From contig NZ_RWKI01000001.1 in NCBI RefSeq assembly GCF_003984645.1, positions 186,001 to 250,000 of the forward strand: DNA of 64,000 bases. Reading direction: 5' to 3'. The notes under the pieces were generated by a model. The model made no database searches. It was not told where the DNA came from and was given only the letters and a program-made list of their open reading frames with translations. The position numbers and the translations under genes were made by a program. Positions 38,001-44,955 of this stretch are shown here, in pieces. The DNA is from Variovorax sp. MHTC-1. GTDB lineage: Bacteria > Pseudomonadota > Gammaproteobacteria > Burkholderiales > Burkholderiaceae_C. Within the stretch, counting starts at the first letter, position 1. Each line of letters opens with the position of its first letter.

Positions 38001-39202
38001 AGAACCAGGCCCTGCAGAAGAAGGCCCAGCAGCAGGCCAAGCAGCAGACGCCGGCGCAGGGCGCGGCAGCCACGCCGGCACCGGCGCCTTTCATTCCCGT
38101 GAACCACAAAGGCAAGCCCGTCAAGACGTACAAAAGCACCGAGAACCAGAATGTCGTGCGGCGCTGGATCAAGGGCATGGGCAGCGTCGAGGCGGCGACG
38201 CACAACGGCCTGGACATCAACGGCAACCCGCTGCTGAAGCCGACCAAGTTCGCGCGCCTCGCGCAATGGTCCTCATGGGGCGATGCCAACGGCCTGATCT
38301 ACTTGACGACGGGGACCGTGATCGAGGGCGTGCAGGCCGTCTCCAGCGGGCAATGGCTCCATGCGGGCCTGGTCGCGGGCAAGCTGGTCGGCGAGGTCAT
38401 CGCCTTCCGCGGCCTGCAGCAGGACTACCAGGGCGAGCTGAGGAGCAGGCACGGCAAGGGTGCCGATGTCTATCACTCCGACCTCGTGTCGACCTTCAAC
38501 GCGCCGCTGGGCAATGCCAAGCGTCCGACGGACAGCAACGCAACGCCGGCTGCCCCGGTGCCGGGGGGCGCGCCGAAGACCAAGCCCGACGCGGTGATCC
38601 GGAAGGGCTTGCCGCCCATGGTCAAGCTGGCCATCGGCGTGCCGCTGATCGTCGGCTTCGAGGAGTTGCTGATACTGTTGCGCGAGAAGGAGGAGGCAGA
38701 GCGCAAGGCGGGGACGCCGTCGCCTGCGCCGGCACCTACGCCGACACCGACACCGACCGCGCCGCAGTCGCCATCGCCATCCACATCGCAGACCCTGCCG
38801 CCGTCGTCATCGACATCGCCGTCACCCTCTACGCCGCGGCCCCCGACACCCTCCGCATCACGGTCGCCTTCACCGTCCACGTCGCGTTCGCCTTCACCGT
38901 CCACATCGCGTTCGCCGACGCCGTCGCAGTCGCCGTCACCGCCCGCGACCACGGTCACGCCGCCGCGAACGACAAGGCCGCCGCTGAACGGGCCGTTCAT
39001 GCTGTCGGCGGGCGCACAGCCCTTCGCCGCATCGAGCTTGCTGGCGACGACGGCCGATGTGCCGGCACCGCAACGTGTCGCGCCGCCGCCCAACGCCGCG
39101 CTTGCGCAGCTCTTCAATCTGGAAGGGAGCTCGGGGTCGCCGGCCTCGAACGAGCTGGCGGACTTCCAGGTCAAGCCGAGTTCGGAAGCGCAGGTGGCCT
39201 GA
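29048..39202 (+). CDS. Giant T3SS-linked multidomain protein, candidate effector/translocator
   Basis: A single uninterrupted 3,384-residue frame with an AAGGAAA ribosome site, 40 bp after sctU. By residue: Q/A/T-rich N-terminus (1-45); coiled coil (50-240); paired modules sharing NGDVQTTTL and YQHDS (about 340-415 and 594-680); LysM domain (about 492-536, VKHGDTVGELARAQGM); long coiled coil (690-1160); Gly/Ala-rich hydrophobic stretch (1228-1350); Asp/Ala/Pro low complexity (1500-1690); unknown alpha/beta domain (1701-1850); papain-fold toxin-like domain (about 1890-2020; C1906, H1981, D1996); seven 8-residue PPPPA repeats (2232-2287); hydrophobic hairpin (2532-2615); helical region; one membrane helix (3191-3213); Ser/Thr/Pro tail. 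I know no described family with this architecture. Secretion by the adjacent system is inferred from position. Confidence 0.85.
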   Translation: MALMMLLDGGGVSRTAQQAAANQAAQQQRTQQTQQTTNDNGSSAAADAAAARAARLQRELEALLEALRRAQEAAREARRREAEAQARLTQARQQLEDAQEQARNNPSEANNTAAHSAQQGHDLAEANSKKETAKLALEDRGVELADARVAQKREQRQSPDGRASAQTDQELRTAELAYGRAQTTSTAADTYARTEQEAQEAENHAASLEPPPGLPAQAYGKTDWDEINAARNEATRLRTEANAARDEYDETQQTAQQPLLFTTTTATTFSTAAGTDGVTSPALLSYGNNNLLAQVSYGDDEPAPQYPLQPLLQVAPFPLPGAQTGSENPVEGLYAPPGTEQVSDTVAAIAQGKSVEEIARERNVSTDQIISEASEAGVEITTTAANSGNGDVQTTTLKQGDVELSYYRDYQHDSLTVRGSYEDPAAPGGTRTIDAMQDSDGRIHHTVTDPQTGEEVSVITDYEEGTETRIDFDDQGRRVETTTEMGAGPVTYEVKHGDTVGELARAQGMTEAEFLALNPNLENPDLIHPGDELVVATSPTTVQVFNDDGSILETRTTGDGEQQVVYVSPEGERVTLAGEKSEQEAQAEDIRESIFEDGLTVAQVAANMQMSQSQVLALMEPGTVDVQEATSDNGDVQTTTLFDPYSGEVVIERYDYQHDSMQRETIAGDAVFEVRQYDPETGTFSTVEMAGGVGYAQSLVDSRQQTVNAIASQISDLDQEIRLWQKMGEDPSELYEQRRVLSSQLEDAQAVVDIQQGKADQVATASDKATVITLAREFYEIQTNTRPGTEAHTKSTELLNEALGLIDQLSDMSVSADANVDFLEADRELQNATAAREEADAELEAQYQHWKETSWLWPGLDEEQIKEWKEQGQVPMGGWNRGYRTAEEADEAARKEFAQAQELWDEVDSSDSRPERLAWLRRNQALEDEANAQIAYDEAVGAKADADIAVLQHDIDALQEEKDAWVQENPDAYADAFPRQEELDAVEDDVTQLTIGGLLSQDDANFQRYLLTLPVAQRDTEERRQEALKSYQEDNWREQQELNNRITTLSNARRRRSIDASAAYIEQWSAKHPELWAQYEELGEPSTTMSVRAAEYRLEQREDILATPAGELLRPAIEAQRQAESEERRISAEDRERMQTDLDRINDGIDNHSFVRDGWSAMFGDTADDAQTYTQEQIEAAERLDDDLNAGRTTLQAYVRDRDALMGAYNIDSADWTQQLRDTDETWGTIDTAVRTVLAAGAALGVTLVTGNIFAGAAAGMLVNEAYDLANDVGAMANGQALSNDGHVSLFGLGAGAIFTDDVTGKEVRMALKDKVIDGATNLVTGGGVAAGVKMSAAMTGRVVARGGTLNLGQRVTIGAGAQVVGQGVDGAGRVGVDALQLAIEGKLGTPEGLERLRKSLANAGINVLFAPLGGSVSGAIRMDLLRPVTGVALQAINDGAMNLGIAEVSALLLEGRHMNTGELVAAGVGTLPGTITSIAFHPQRMATARGYVGHLGADDGAGSGARRPVRDDVVNDPADDTVVPASFRTDDAADTADATSPARTDDAADTADATNPARTEDAADVADTPVDTPTPEAPAQPVAPPDPDIPAPASVPPTATVLVATAAASADRVLTSAEAPGKPDASDGAEGADSADGADGRSDADDADGADGADAPDAPDAPDAPDGADGADGADTAGASRDELSTLAANRGRGFWRRSRGVDVNLIPTTPEFGRLRLAMERLKGVQDVPVVAGASVGVRVRDPGTGQESSQNWLLDADGQTPLAPSEAAQRIEAAGRLPEDGSAVLILGCNLSPEYLGLVGQHLGRPVLTNAEMVHVFNTFRGSRIQTGPAFEPGSAPGSTRATSIDVRAVRQPEGEQDYRFLARADAAHSASSDPSWRVELGEAHGLDGIHGRVNTTDSMTACVNISVTIDRMLSAPGTRMSAVPSGAKTLADVRGLYGDPPITRFDDSAATMDHLSRLPDGSRGFVVLGGDAGDTSHMINYVVRGGEVVLIDGLSGRNASRFDAPVVHVIETQNGAHPRVDHTVRSQDDIARARALADEPLPESWPQDLVAGRNIRFDSNRAPRPPQVAGPEWADVAAAAPRLMADQEAAAQGGPAVQLAPHEQAWRQSLSSAMQNSVFVVSRVSGYDGAQVRAKRSDIFDNYADAQAAAAGLGGAYVHQVLAPAGRNRLAKVGHVEPADRRGATFVSAGGEVLGVGIPNIYFRQWQSANAPAVHGTQPTATPAQQAATTPPPPAATTPPPPAATTPPPPAATTPPPPAATKPPPPAAAKPPPPAATTPPPQTAATTPPAPQPPSTGPAPAFQGWQVTATSAGSVDFDLVIEGSQSFTAPRPKYAGPDNVANFDPKLQATQADADQTAYLVGANSPDGHKARSESLRSRLANYLRGRAPSAFGAPDYVAKRYAIPDDATKVLQGGADDSFGVKRVFGTFKEAQAAAQQMATDRGQAQEVVRLVDSKLDLAAGVRNLRFTNAQTDGIVFVNADGTVNPVSIANRNTPNRHIPRAGDQFIDPRNEMSVTDKTYSFKQRWKVGLFSAATMIGTAGATYAAMRFGGASLGWSTAAGASVATYAGTRDMFLRYAFDAFLYRGLAAGFKQGLKVRMQKHASPDHDNTFALIKEIADPDRQEAALTQLRTQLASGIARRDGIGRSDRAANLAAIETLRKDPGNTTALDTLTAAAYQRAGLPMVGARGRFNRIPPQLRAQYEQAMQDIRIKPKTPDEVQRVADAATVLDTAALVLRAQQQAGRLRGSMFVRNVPHEDRRRYRQAIDALAHNPADPQAMLTLQLVGLDRVQRMATHYRGSWRGIHKADRHTIELEAETLRTRMKQIHQELGDALEASRTAHASDPAARALADEAAHAAYARAMDHLRANPPASHQVLEGIGDKLGTSNTPVGRALLSARIASFAWSNSGATRLVLDPIYDTTAWVDGLTSEKAVGMPGSVYFVWANNTGLAASVAAKFAEVQKSRHGVDMTITHDPESPQNQALQKKAQQQAKQQTPAQGAAATPAPAPFIPVNHKGKPVKTYKSTENQNVVRRWIKGMGSVEAATHNGLDINGNPLLKPTKFARLAQWSSWGDANGLIYLTTGTVIEGVQAVSSGQWLHAGLVAGKLVGEVIAFRGLQQDYQGELRSRHGKGADVYHSDLVSTFNAPLGNAKRPTDSNATPAAPVPGGAPKTKPDAVIRKGLPPMVKLAIGVPLIVGFEELLILLREKEEAERKAGTPSPAPAPTPTPTPTAPQSPSPSTSQTLPPSSSTSPSPSTPRPPTPSASRSPSPSTSRSPSPSTSRSPTPSQSPSPPATTVTPPRTTRPPLNGPFMLSAGAQPFAASSLLATTADVPAPQRVAPPPNAALAQLFNLEGSSGSPASNELADFQVKPSSEAQVA
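33930..34090 (+). repeat. Asp/Gly/Ala/Pro codon satellite inside giant gene
   Basis: Short in-frame tandem units, mostly 9 bp, encoding Asp-Gly-Ala and Asp-Ala-Pro, about residues 1628-1681 of the giant protein, just before the putative enzymatic domains. A related tandem (about 33,637-33,735) with the repeated phrase DDAADTADAT precedes it. Likely a flexible, length-variable acidic linker. Confidence 0.75.
35741..35908 (+). repeat. Seven 24-bp tandem repeats encoding PPPPA linker
   Basis: Seven in-frame 24-bp units; the first four are identical and the last three diverge progressively. They encode 8-residue units based on ATTPPPPA (residues 2232-2287 of the giant protein). This is a proline-rich spacer separating the deamidase-like region from the hydrophobic C-terminal half. 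Identical units point to recent slippage expansion. Confidence 0.85.
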
Positions 39203-39224
39203 GGGCAGCGACAGGCCCCGGCGG

Positions 39225-40148
39225 CTACTCGACGATCCCGTTGCGCGCAGCCAGCGGCTGCAACGCATCGAACGCCGAGAGCCGCCGGTACTCGCCGGGC
39301 ACCACCGCGTAGGTGCTGAGGAAAGTCTTGTGCAGGTGGCTCTGGTCGCTGAAGCCGGCCGCGTGCGCCGCGTAGGTAACGCGCGCGCCGCCGGCGATCA
39401 GGTCGCGCGCGTACTCGATGCGATGGCCCACCAGCAGCTCGTGCGGCGTGAAGCCCAGCGCATTCCTGAAGCGGCGCTGCAGGTGCACCGGATGCCAGCC
39501 GACTTCGCCCGCCAGGCCTTCCAGCGTGATGCGCTGGTGGAAGCCCGAGGCGATCATTCGGTAGAGGCGATTCACCCGATCGTCGCCTGCATCCGCGACC
39601 GCGACCACGAGCGGTGCAGCGCGCCCGTCGACCAGCGGTGGGTGAATCGGGATCCATTGCGCGAGCCGGTCACGCACGAGCTGGCGGCCGGACGCAGCGT
39701 CATCGACGCTTGCGCTGCGCTGCGCTTCGCGCAGCAGCGCATGGCACTCGATGAAGTCGCGCGCGGCCGAAGCCTGCGGAAAGAGCGCGATCTCCGCATC
39801 GCCTTCGACCGGCAGAGGCTCGCGCGATGTGTCCGGCGGATTGACGCAGCGCGCCACCGCGAAGCTGCAGTACATCGCATCTTCGCGCCAAGGCGTCGTG
39901 CGCGCCTCGACCGAGTGCCACACCTGCGGCGCGATGCGCATCAGCGTGCCCGGCGGCACGACCGTCACGCCCCGGCTGGTGCGCAGATGCAGCTCGGTGT
40001 CCGATACCGAGAGCGCGAAGCCGAAGTGCCGGTGCGGCCGGATCTGGCCCTGGCGAAAGCGGTTGGCAGTGAATTGCAGGCCCGCGAGCTCAGCGTCGCG
40101 CCAGTAGCAGGAGTCAACGAGTTCCATCGAAGGCCGCGTGCATTGCAC
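39225..40148 (-). CDS. AraC family transcriptional regulator
   Basis: AraC-type regulator, 307 aa. The N-terminal half is a cupin-like sensor (IRPHRHFGFALSVSDTEL, VVPPGTLMRIAPQVWH); the C-terminal 100 residues carry the double helix-turn-helix (ITLEGLAGEVGWHPVHLQRR; VTYAAHAAGFSDQSHLHKTF). An ATG at 40,127 (MELVDSCYW) is an equally good start; neither has a clear ribosome site. It is divergent from the ABC-NRPS operon, whose shared 40-bp element lies directly upstream, so it may help control that operon. Its 3' end converges on the giant gene. Confidence 0.9.
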   Translation of the reverse strand: MQCTRPSMELVDSCYWRDAELAGLQFTANRFRQGQIRPHRHFGFALSVSDTELHLRTSRGVTVVPPGTLMRIAPQVWHSVEARTTPWREDAMYCSFAVARCVNPPDTSREPLPVEGDAEIALFPQASAARDFIECHALLREAQRSASVDDAASGRQLVRDRLAQWIPIHPPLVDGRAAPLVVAVADAGDDRVNRLYRMIASGFHQRITLEGLAGEVGWHPVHLQRRFRNALGFTPHELLVGHRIEYARDLIAGGARVTYAAHAAGFSDQSHLHKTFLSTYAVVPGEYRRLSAFDALQPLAARNGIVE

Positions 40149-40150
40149 AT

Positions 40151-40190
40151 TAAGAATTTACAAGGCGGGAAAGCCGCCCCTTGATAACTT
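40151..40190 (+). promoter_or_regulatory. Conserved 40-bp promoter/operator element, copy 1
   Basis: TAAGAATTTACAAGGCG, 13 variable bases, then TTGATAACTT. The same 17-mer, same 13-base gap and near-identical right block (TTGGTAATTT) recur at 54,541-54,580. The halves are imperfectly dyad-symmetric (CAAGG toward CCTTG). It lies 164 bp before the ABC substrate-binding gene and abuts the AraC start, so it is well placed to control one or both. The binding protein is not known; the LuxR-type regulator downstream is a candidate. Confidence 0.65.
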
Positions 40191-40353
40191 CACAGGCGTC
40201 GATTGCGATGCAGTCGACACGCCGATTCGAAGTGCATGGAGCATGCCAGCGCCGGACGAATCTGTGAAGCCGCGGTGTCCAAAACCCCCCACGTCCGCGT
40301 GCCGGGTGCCGACGCTCGTGCGAACTGATCTTTTTTTGAGGACGGAGCAACCA

Positions 40354-41931
40354 ATGAGATGGAGACAAGGCGGCCCGCGCGGCCTTCTGTGCGCGGTGCT
40401 GTTCGCATTCGGCGCGAGCCTCGCGCATGGACAGGAATTGCGCATCGGTCTGAGCAGCAACCCCAGCACGGTGGACCCGCACTTCTACAACAACGACGCA
40501 GTGAGCGCGGTGGTCAACCACGCCTACGAAACCCTGGTGGCTCTGGATCCCGATACCCGGCTGATCCCCGCGCTGGCCGCCTCGTGGCGCACGCTCGACG
40601 ACACGACCTGGGAGTTCAAGCTGCGCGATGGCGTGAAGTTCCACGATGGAAGTGCATTGACGGCGGAAGACGTGATCTTCTCGCTCGACCGGCCCGCGAC
40701 CATCGCCAACAGCCCGAGCTCCTTCGCGACCTACACGCGCAGCATCACCGGCAAGAAGGCGATCGATCGGCTGACCGTGCAGCTGACGACCGCGACGCCG
40801 TCGCCGCTGCTGCCCAACGACCTCACGCGCATCTTCATCGTGTCGAAGAAGCTGGCCGAGAAGGCGAGCACGGACGACTTCAACCAGGTCAAGCTCGACG
40901 CCGGCACCGGCCCGTTCAGGATCGTGAAGTTCACGCCGGGCTCGTCGGTGCAGTTCGCACGCTTCGACGACTACTGGGGCGCCAAGGCCGCCTGGTCCTC
41001 GCTCACGCTGCGCATGCTGCCCGCAGATTCGGCACGCATGTCGGCGCTGCTCTCAGGCGACGTGCAGCTGGTGGAGAACGTGCAGGCCAACCTGGTGCCG
41101 CAGTTTCGCCAGAACAAGGAACTCGCGGTCTTCGACAAGGTGTCGAGCCGCGTCATGTTCCTCTACACCGACCACCGCGACAGCTCGCCCTTCGTGACCG
41201 ACAAGGAAGGCAAGCCGCTTCAGAAGAACCCGCTGAAGGACGCACGCGTGCGGCAGGCGATCTCGAAGCTGATCGATCGCAACGTGCTCGCCGAGCGCGT
41301 GCTCGACAAGCTCGGCGTGCCGACCGCCAACGTGGCTGCGCCCGGCATGTTCGGCTTCAATCCGGCATTGAAGCCGGAGGCGGTCGACGTCGCGGGCGCA
41401 CGCAAGCTGCTGGCCGAAGCCGGCTACCCCGAGGGCTTCGGCCTCACCATCTTCGGCCCCAACGACCGCTACATCAACGACGAGCAGGTGGTGCAGACCA
41501 TCGGCCAGATGCTCACGCGCGGCGGCATCGCGACCAAGGTGCAGGTGTCGCCGATGTCGACCTACATCGGGCGTGCGTCGAAGAAGGAACTGGGCTTCGG
41601 CCTGCTCGGCTGGGGCGTCGGCGGCGGCGAGCCCGCCGGCGCGATGCGCGGCCTGCTCGGCACGGCCGACAAGGACAAGGGCATGGGTGCCATCAACTGG
41701 AGCAGCTACAGCAATCCGCAGTTCGACGCGCTCCTGACCGAAGCCATGCACACGGTCGACAACAAGAGGCGCGAGCAGCTGCTGCAGCAAGCCGCCGAGC
41801 TGGCGCTGAAGAAGGACTACGCGATCATCCCGCTCTACAACCAGGTGGCGACCTGGGCGGCGCGCAAGGGCATCGCTTTCGTGCCGCGCGTCGACGAGTT
41901 CACGCTCGCGTCGCAGGTCCGGCCGGACTAG
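40354..41931 (+). CDS. Peptide/opine-type ABC transporter substrate-binding protein
   Basis: Periplasmic solute-binding protein of family 5 (DppA/OppA/NikA/GsiB type), 525 aa. A signal peptide is visible (RGLLCAVLFAFGASLAHG, cleavage about residue 26). The mature protein opens LRIGLSSNPSTVDPHFYNND and carries ALAASWRTLDDTTWEFKLRD, typical of the family. Start ATG 40,354 has a GGACGGAG-like site. First gene of a ten-gene coupled operon; it would deliver a peptide-like or metal-opine-like ligand to the permeases. Confidence 0.92.
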   Translation: MRWRQGGPRGLLCAVLFAFGASLAHGQELRIGLSSNPSTVDPHFYNNDAVSAVVNHAYETLVALDPDTRLIPALAASWRTLDDTTWEFKLRDGVKFHDGSALTAEDVIFSLDRPATIANSPSSFATYTRSITGKKAIDRLTVQLTTATPSPLLPNDLTRIFIVSKKLAEKASTDDFNQVKLDAGTGPFRIVKFTPGSSVQFARFDDYWGAKAAWSSLTLRMLPADSARMSALLSGDVQLVENVQANLVPQFRQNKELAVFDKVSSRVMFLYTDHRDSSPFVTDKEGKPLQKNPLKDARVRQAISKLIDRNVLAERVLDKLGVPTANVAAPGMFGFNPALKPEAVDVAGARKLLAEAGYPEGFGLTIFGPNDRYINDEQVVQTIGQMLTRGGIATKVQVSPMSTYIGRASKKELGFGLLGWGVGGGEPAGAMRGLLGTADKDKGMGAINWSSYSNPQFDALLTEAMHTVDNKRREQLLQQAAELALKKDYAIIPLYNQVATWAARKGIAFVPRVDEFTLASQVRPD

Positions 41932-41942
41932 GCGGCCACGCG

Positions 41943-42953
41943 ATGCTGCAGCAACTCCACCATCTGCCTTCCGGCTTCGCCACCGCCTCCGCGCGCGACC
42001 TGCATCGCGTGCTGCCGGGCCCGACGCTGATCCACCTGCCGGGCGAAGCGCAGCCGCCGCTCTTCGTCTCGATCCTGCTGCACGGGAACGAGGACGTGGG
42101 CCTGCACGCGCTGCAGTCGGTGCTGGCGAAGCATGCGGCGAAGCCGCTGCCGCGCGCCTTGTCGATCTTCGTCGGCAACGTGGAGGCGGCCAAGGAAGGC
42201 GTGCGCAGGCTCGACCACCAGCCCGACTTCAACCGCATCTGGACCTCGGCCCCGCCGGCAACGGAGTTCGAGCACATGGCCGCGGCCGTGCTGGAGCTCA
42301 TGAAGCAGCGCGCAGTCTTCGCCGCGCTGGACCTGCACAACAACTCCGGGCGCAATCCGCTCTATTCCTGCTTCGGCGCGCTGGACGAGAAGCACCTGCG
42401 GCTGGCCCGCTGGTTCTCGCCGATCGGCGTGCTGATCCATGCGCAGTCGTCGCTCGGCGCTGCGTTCGCGCCGCTGTGCCCGACCATCACCTGCGAATGC
42501 GGCGAGATCGGCAACGCGCAGGGGGTGGTGCAGGCCGCGCGCCTGATCGAGCGCTGCCTGCACGCCACGCCCGAGAGCTTCGGCGCCGAAGCCGAGGCGG
42601 CGCCGCTGGACATCTTCCAGGCCTATGCGGTGCTGAAGATTCCGGAATCGATCACGCTCTCGATCGACGGCGACGAGGCGGACGTCCGGCTGCCCGCCGA
42701 CATCGAGTCGATGAACTTCTGCACGCTGCAGGCCGACCGCGTGCTCGCCACCACCGCAGCGCACCTGGCCATCGAGCCGCTGCAGGTGCGCGGCTTCGCC
42801 GACGAGCCGATCGAAGGCCTGCTGCTGCGCAATGGCGCCGAGCTGCGGCTGAAGGAGGGCGCCACTGCCGCGATGTTGACGCGCGACGTGCGCGCCATCC
42901 GCCAGGACTGCCTGGGCTACCTTATGCAGCGCATCGCGCATCCAGCGGCCTGA
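41943..42953 (+). CDS. Succinylglutamate desuccinylase/aspartoacylase-like zinc deacylase
   Basis: AstE/AspA family member of the M14 metallopeptidase clan, 336 aa. The zinc site HGNE (His47, Glu50) and the DLHNNSGRNPLY segment, with the third ligand and substrate arginine, are visible; ITCECGEIGN resembles the catalytic glutamate region. It likely cleaves an N-acyl amino acid or amide. Lying 11 bp after the binding protein, it may process the imported molecule or trim the product of the operon (inference). Confidence 0.87.
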   Translation: MLQQLHHLPSGFATASARDLHRVLPGPTLIHLPGEAQPPLFVSILLHGNEDVGLHALQSVLAKHAAKPLPRALSIFVGNVEAAKEGVRRLDHQPDFNRIWTSAPPATEFEHMAAAVLELMKQRAVFAALDLHNNSGRNPLYSCFGALDEKHLRLARWFSPIGVLIHAQSSLGAAFAPLCPTITCECGEIGNAQGVVQAARLIERCLHATPESFGAEAEAAPLDIFQAYAVLKIPESITLSIDGDEADVRLPADIESMNFCTLQADRVLATTAAHLAIEPLQVRGFADEPIEGLLLRNGAELRLKEGATAAMLTRDVRAIRQDCLGYLMQRIAHPAA

Positions 42954-42972
42954 ACGAACCCACAGAACGCAC

Positions 42973-43950
42973 ATGCTCGCATTCGTGATCCGACGCCTGG
43001 CGCAGAGCCTGGTGGTCCTCTTCGCCATGTCGATCCTGGTCTTCGCCAGCGTCTACCTGATCGGCAACCCCGCGGACATCCTGATCAGCATGGACGCCGA
43101 CCAGGCGGAGCGGGCGCGGCTCGTGGAATCCATGGGCCTGGACCAGCCGCTGCTGCTGCAGTACCAGCATTTCCTCTCGCGGGCGCTCCAGGGCGATCTC
43201 GGGAAGTCCTTCGTGCACGGCGTGCCTGCCATCGCACTGGTGCTGGAGCGGCTGCCCGCCACGCTGGAGCTGGCCTGCGTCGCCATGGCGATCGCGCTGC
43301 TGATCGGCATCCCGCTCGGCCTGTGGGCCGGTTTGCGGCCCGAATCGATGGCCGGCAAGGCCATCATGACCGGCTCGATCCTGGGCTTCTCGCTGCCCAC
43401 CTTCTGGGTCGGCCTGATGCTGATCGTGGTGTTCTCGGTGCAGCTCGGCTGGCTGCCCGCCGGCGGCCGCGGGCCGACGCGCGAGGTGCTGGGCCTGCAG
43501 TTGTCGATGTTAAGCGCCGAGGGCCTGCGGCACCTGCTATTGCCGGCGGTGAACCTCGCGCTCTTCAAGCTCGCGCTGGTCACGCGTCTCACGCGCGCCG
43601 GCACGCGCGAGGCGCTGACGCAGGACTACGTGAGGTTCGCGCGCGCCAAGGGCCTGTCGCCCACGCGCGTGGTCGGCGTGCACGTGCTCAAGAACATCAT
43701 GGTGCCGATCGTCACGGTGATGGCACTGGAGTTCGGCGCACTGGTGGCCTTCGCGGCCGTCACCGAGACCATCTTCGCGTGGCCGGGCGCAGGCAAGCTG
43801 ATCATCGAATCCATCGGCCTGCTCGACCGGCCGGTCGTGGTGGCCTACCTGCTGATCGTGGTGTCGATGTTCACCTTGCTCAACCTGCTGGTGGACATCG
43901 CCTACTCGGCGCTCGATCCGCGCGTGCGATTGAGCGACCAGGCCGCCTGA
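42973..43950 (+). CDS. ABC transporter permease (DppB type)
   Basis: Inner-membrane permease, 325 aa, of the DppB/NikB/GsiC type: N-terminal helix (VIRRLAQSLVVLFAMSILVF), then the five-helix BPD-transport core with the coupling-helix region TRAGTREALTQDYVRFARAK. Its partner is the DppC-type permease 39 bp downstream. Together with the two ATPases it forms a complete peptide/opine-class importer. Confidence 0.93.
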   Translation: MLAFVIRRLAQSLVVLFAMSILVFASVYLIGNPADILISMDADQAERARLVESMGLDQPLLLQYQHFLSRALQGDLGKSFVHGVPAIALVLERLPATLELACVAMAIALLIGIPLGLWAGLRPESMAGKAIMTGSILGFSLPTFWVGLMLIVVFSVQLGWLPAGGRGPTREVLGLQLSMLSAEGLRHLLLPAVNLALFKLALVTRLTRAGTREALTQDYVRFARAKGLSPTRVVGVHVLKNIMVPIVTVMALEFGALVAFAAVTETIFAWPGAGKLIIESIGLLDRPVVVAYLLIVVSMFTLLNLLVDIAYSALDPRVRLSDQAA

Positions 43951-43989
43951 CGCGCAAGGTCCCCCGAACTCCAACCAAAAACATTCACC

Positions 43990-44955
43990 ATGAGCACTCA
44001 GTTTGCAACCCTGGGCGACGAGATCGGCACGCCCGCGCTGCTGCCGGCCGCGCGGCCCGCGAGCCCACCGGCGGACTCGCCGTTGCGCGTCTTCCTGCGC
44101 CAGTTCGCCGAGTCCAGGCTGGCGCTGGTCGGCGCGCTGGTACTGCTGCTGCTGGTCGCGAGCGCCGCGTTCGCGCCGGTGCTCGCGCCGCAGAATCCCT
44201 ACGACCTCGCGCAGCTCGACATCCTGGACGGGCGCCTGCCGCCGGGCTCGCCGAGCGCCGATGCAGCGTCGGGCCGCATCTATCTGCTGGGCACCGACGA
44301 GCAGGGGCGCGACATGCTCTCCGCCATGCTCTATGGCCTGCGCATCTCGCTGGGCATCGGCATCGTCGCGACGCTGGCCGCGCTGTCGATCGGCAGCACG
44401 CTCGGGCTGCTGGCCGCCTACGCGGGCGGGCGGCTCGACGCCTTCTTGATGCGCGTGGTCGACATCCAGCTGTCGTTCCCGGCCATCCTGCTCGCGCTGG
44501 TGCTGATCACGGTTCTCAAGCCGGGGGTCGGCAACGTGGCGCTCGCGCTGGTGGCGGTGCAATGGGCCTACTACGCGCGCACCGTGCGCGCCGCCGCGTT
44601 GATCGAGCGCAGGAAGGAATACGTCGAGGCGGCGCACGGCCTGGGCCTCTCGGGCGCGCGCATCGTGTTCCGGCACCTGCTGCCCAACTGCCTGCCGCCG
44701 GTGATCGTGGTCGCGGCGCTGCAGGTGGCCAACGCGATCTCGCTGGAAGCGACTCTGTCCTTTCTCGGCATCGGTGTGCCGATTACCGAGCCCTCGCTGG
44801 GCCTGATGATCGCCAACGGCCAGCAGTACCTGCTTGCCGGCAAGTACTGGATGTCGCTGTACCCGGGCCTGATGCTGCTCGCGACCATCCTCGCCATCAA
44901 CCTGGTGGCGGACCAGCTGCGCGACGTGCTGAACCCGCGCCTGCAGAAGCAATGA
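43990..44955 (+). CDS. ABC transporter permease (DppC type)
   Basis: Inner-membrane permease, 321 aa, of the DppC/NikC type with the N-terminal FLRQFAESRLALVGALVLLL helix, the LGTDEQGRDMLSAMLYGLR segment typical of this subunit and the EAA-like region ERRKEYVEAAHGLGLSGARI. Its stop overlaps the start of the first ATPase gene (ATGA), so the complex is translated stoichiometrically. Confidence 0.93.
   Translation: MSTQFATLGDEIGTPALLPAARPASPPADSPLRVFLRQFAESRLALVGALVLLLLVASAAFAPVLAPQNPYDLAQLDILDGRLPPGSPSADAASGRIYLLGTDEQGRDMLSAMLYGLRISLGIGIVATLAALSIGSTLGLLAAYAGGRLDAFLMRVVDIQLSFPAILLALVLITVLKPGVGNVALALVAVQWAYYARTVRAAALIERRKEYVEAAHGLGLSGARIVFRHLLPNCLPPVIVVAALQVANAISLEATLSFLGIGVPITEPSLGLMIANGQQYLLAGKYWMSLYPGLMLLATILAINLVADQLRDVLNPRLQKQ

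Noticed and set aside
28808..38266. A minus-strand frame of about 3,150 codons opposite the giant gene
   Set aside because: High GC and codon bias in the plus-strand gene remove stops from the antisense frame. The translated product has no recognisable domain and low-complexity composition mirrors the sense repeats, so it is a shadow.
40331..40337. T7 tract before the ABC substrate-binding gene as a terminator
   Set aside because: No stable GC stem immediately precedes it. It lies in the leader of the operon, and the nearby purine-rich stretch is better explained as the ribosome site.
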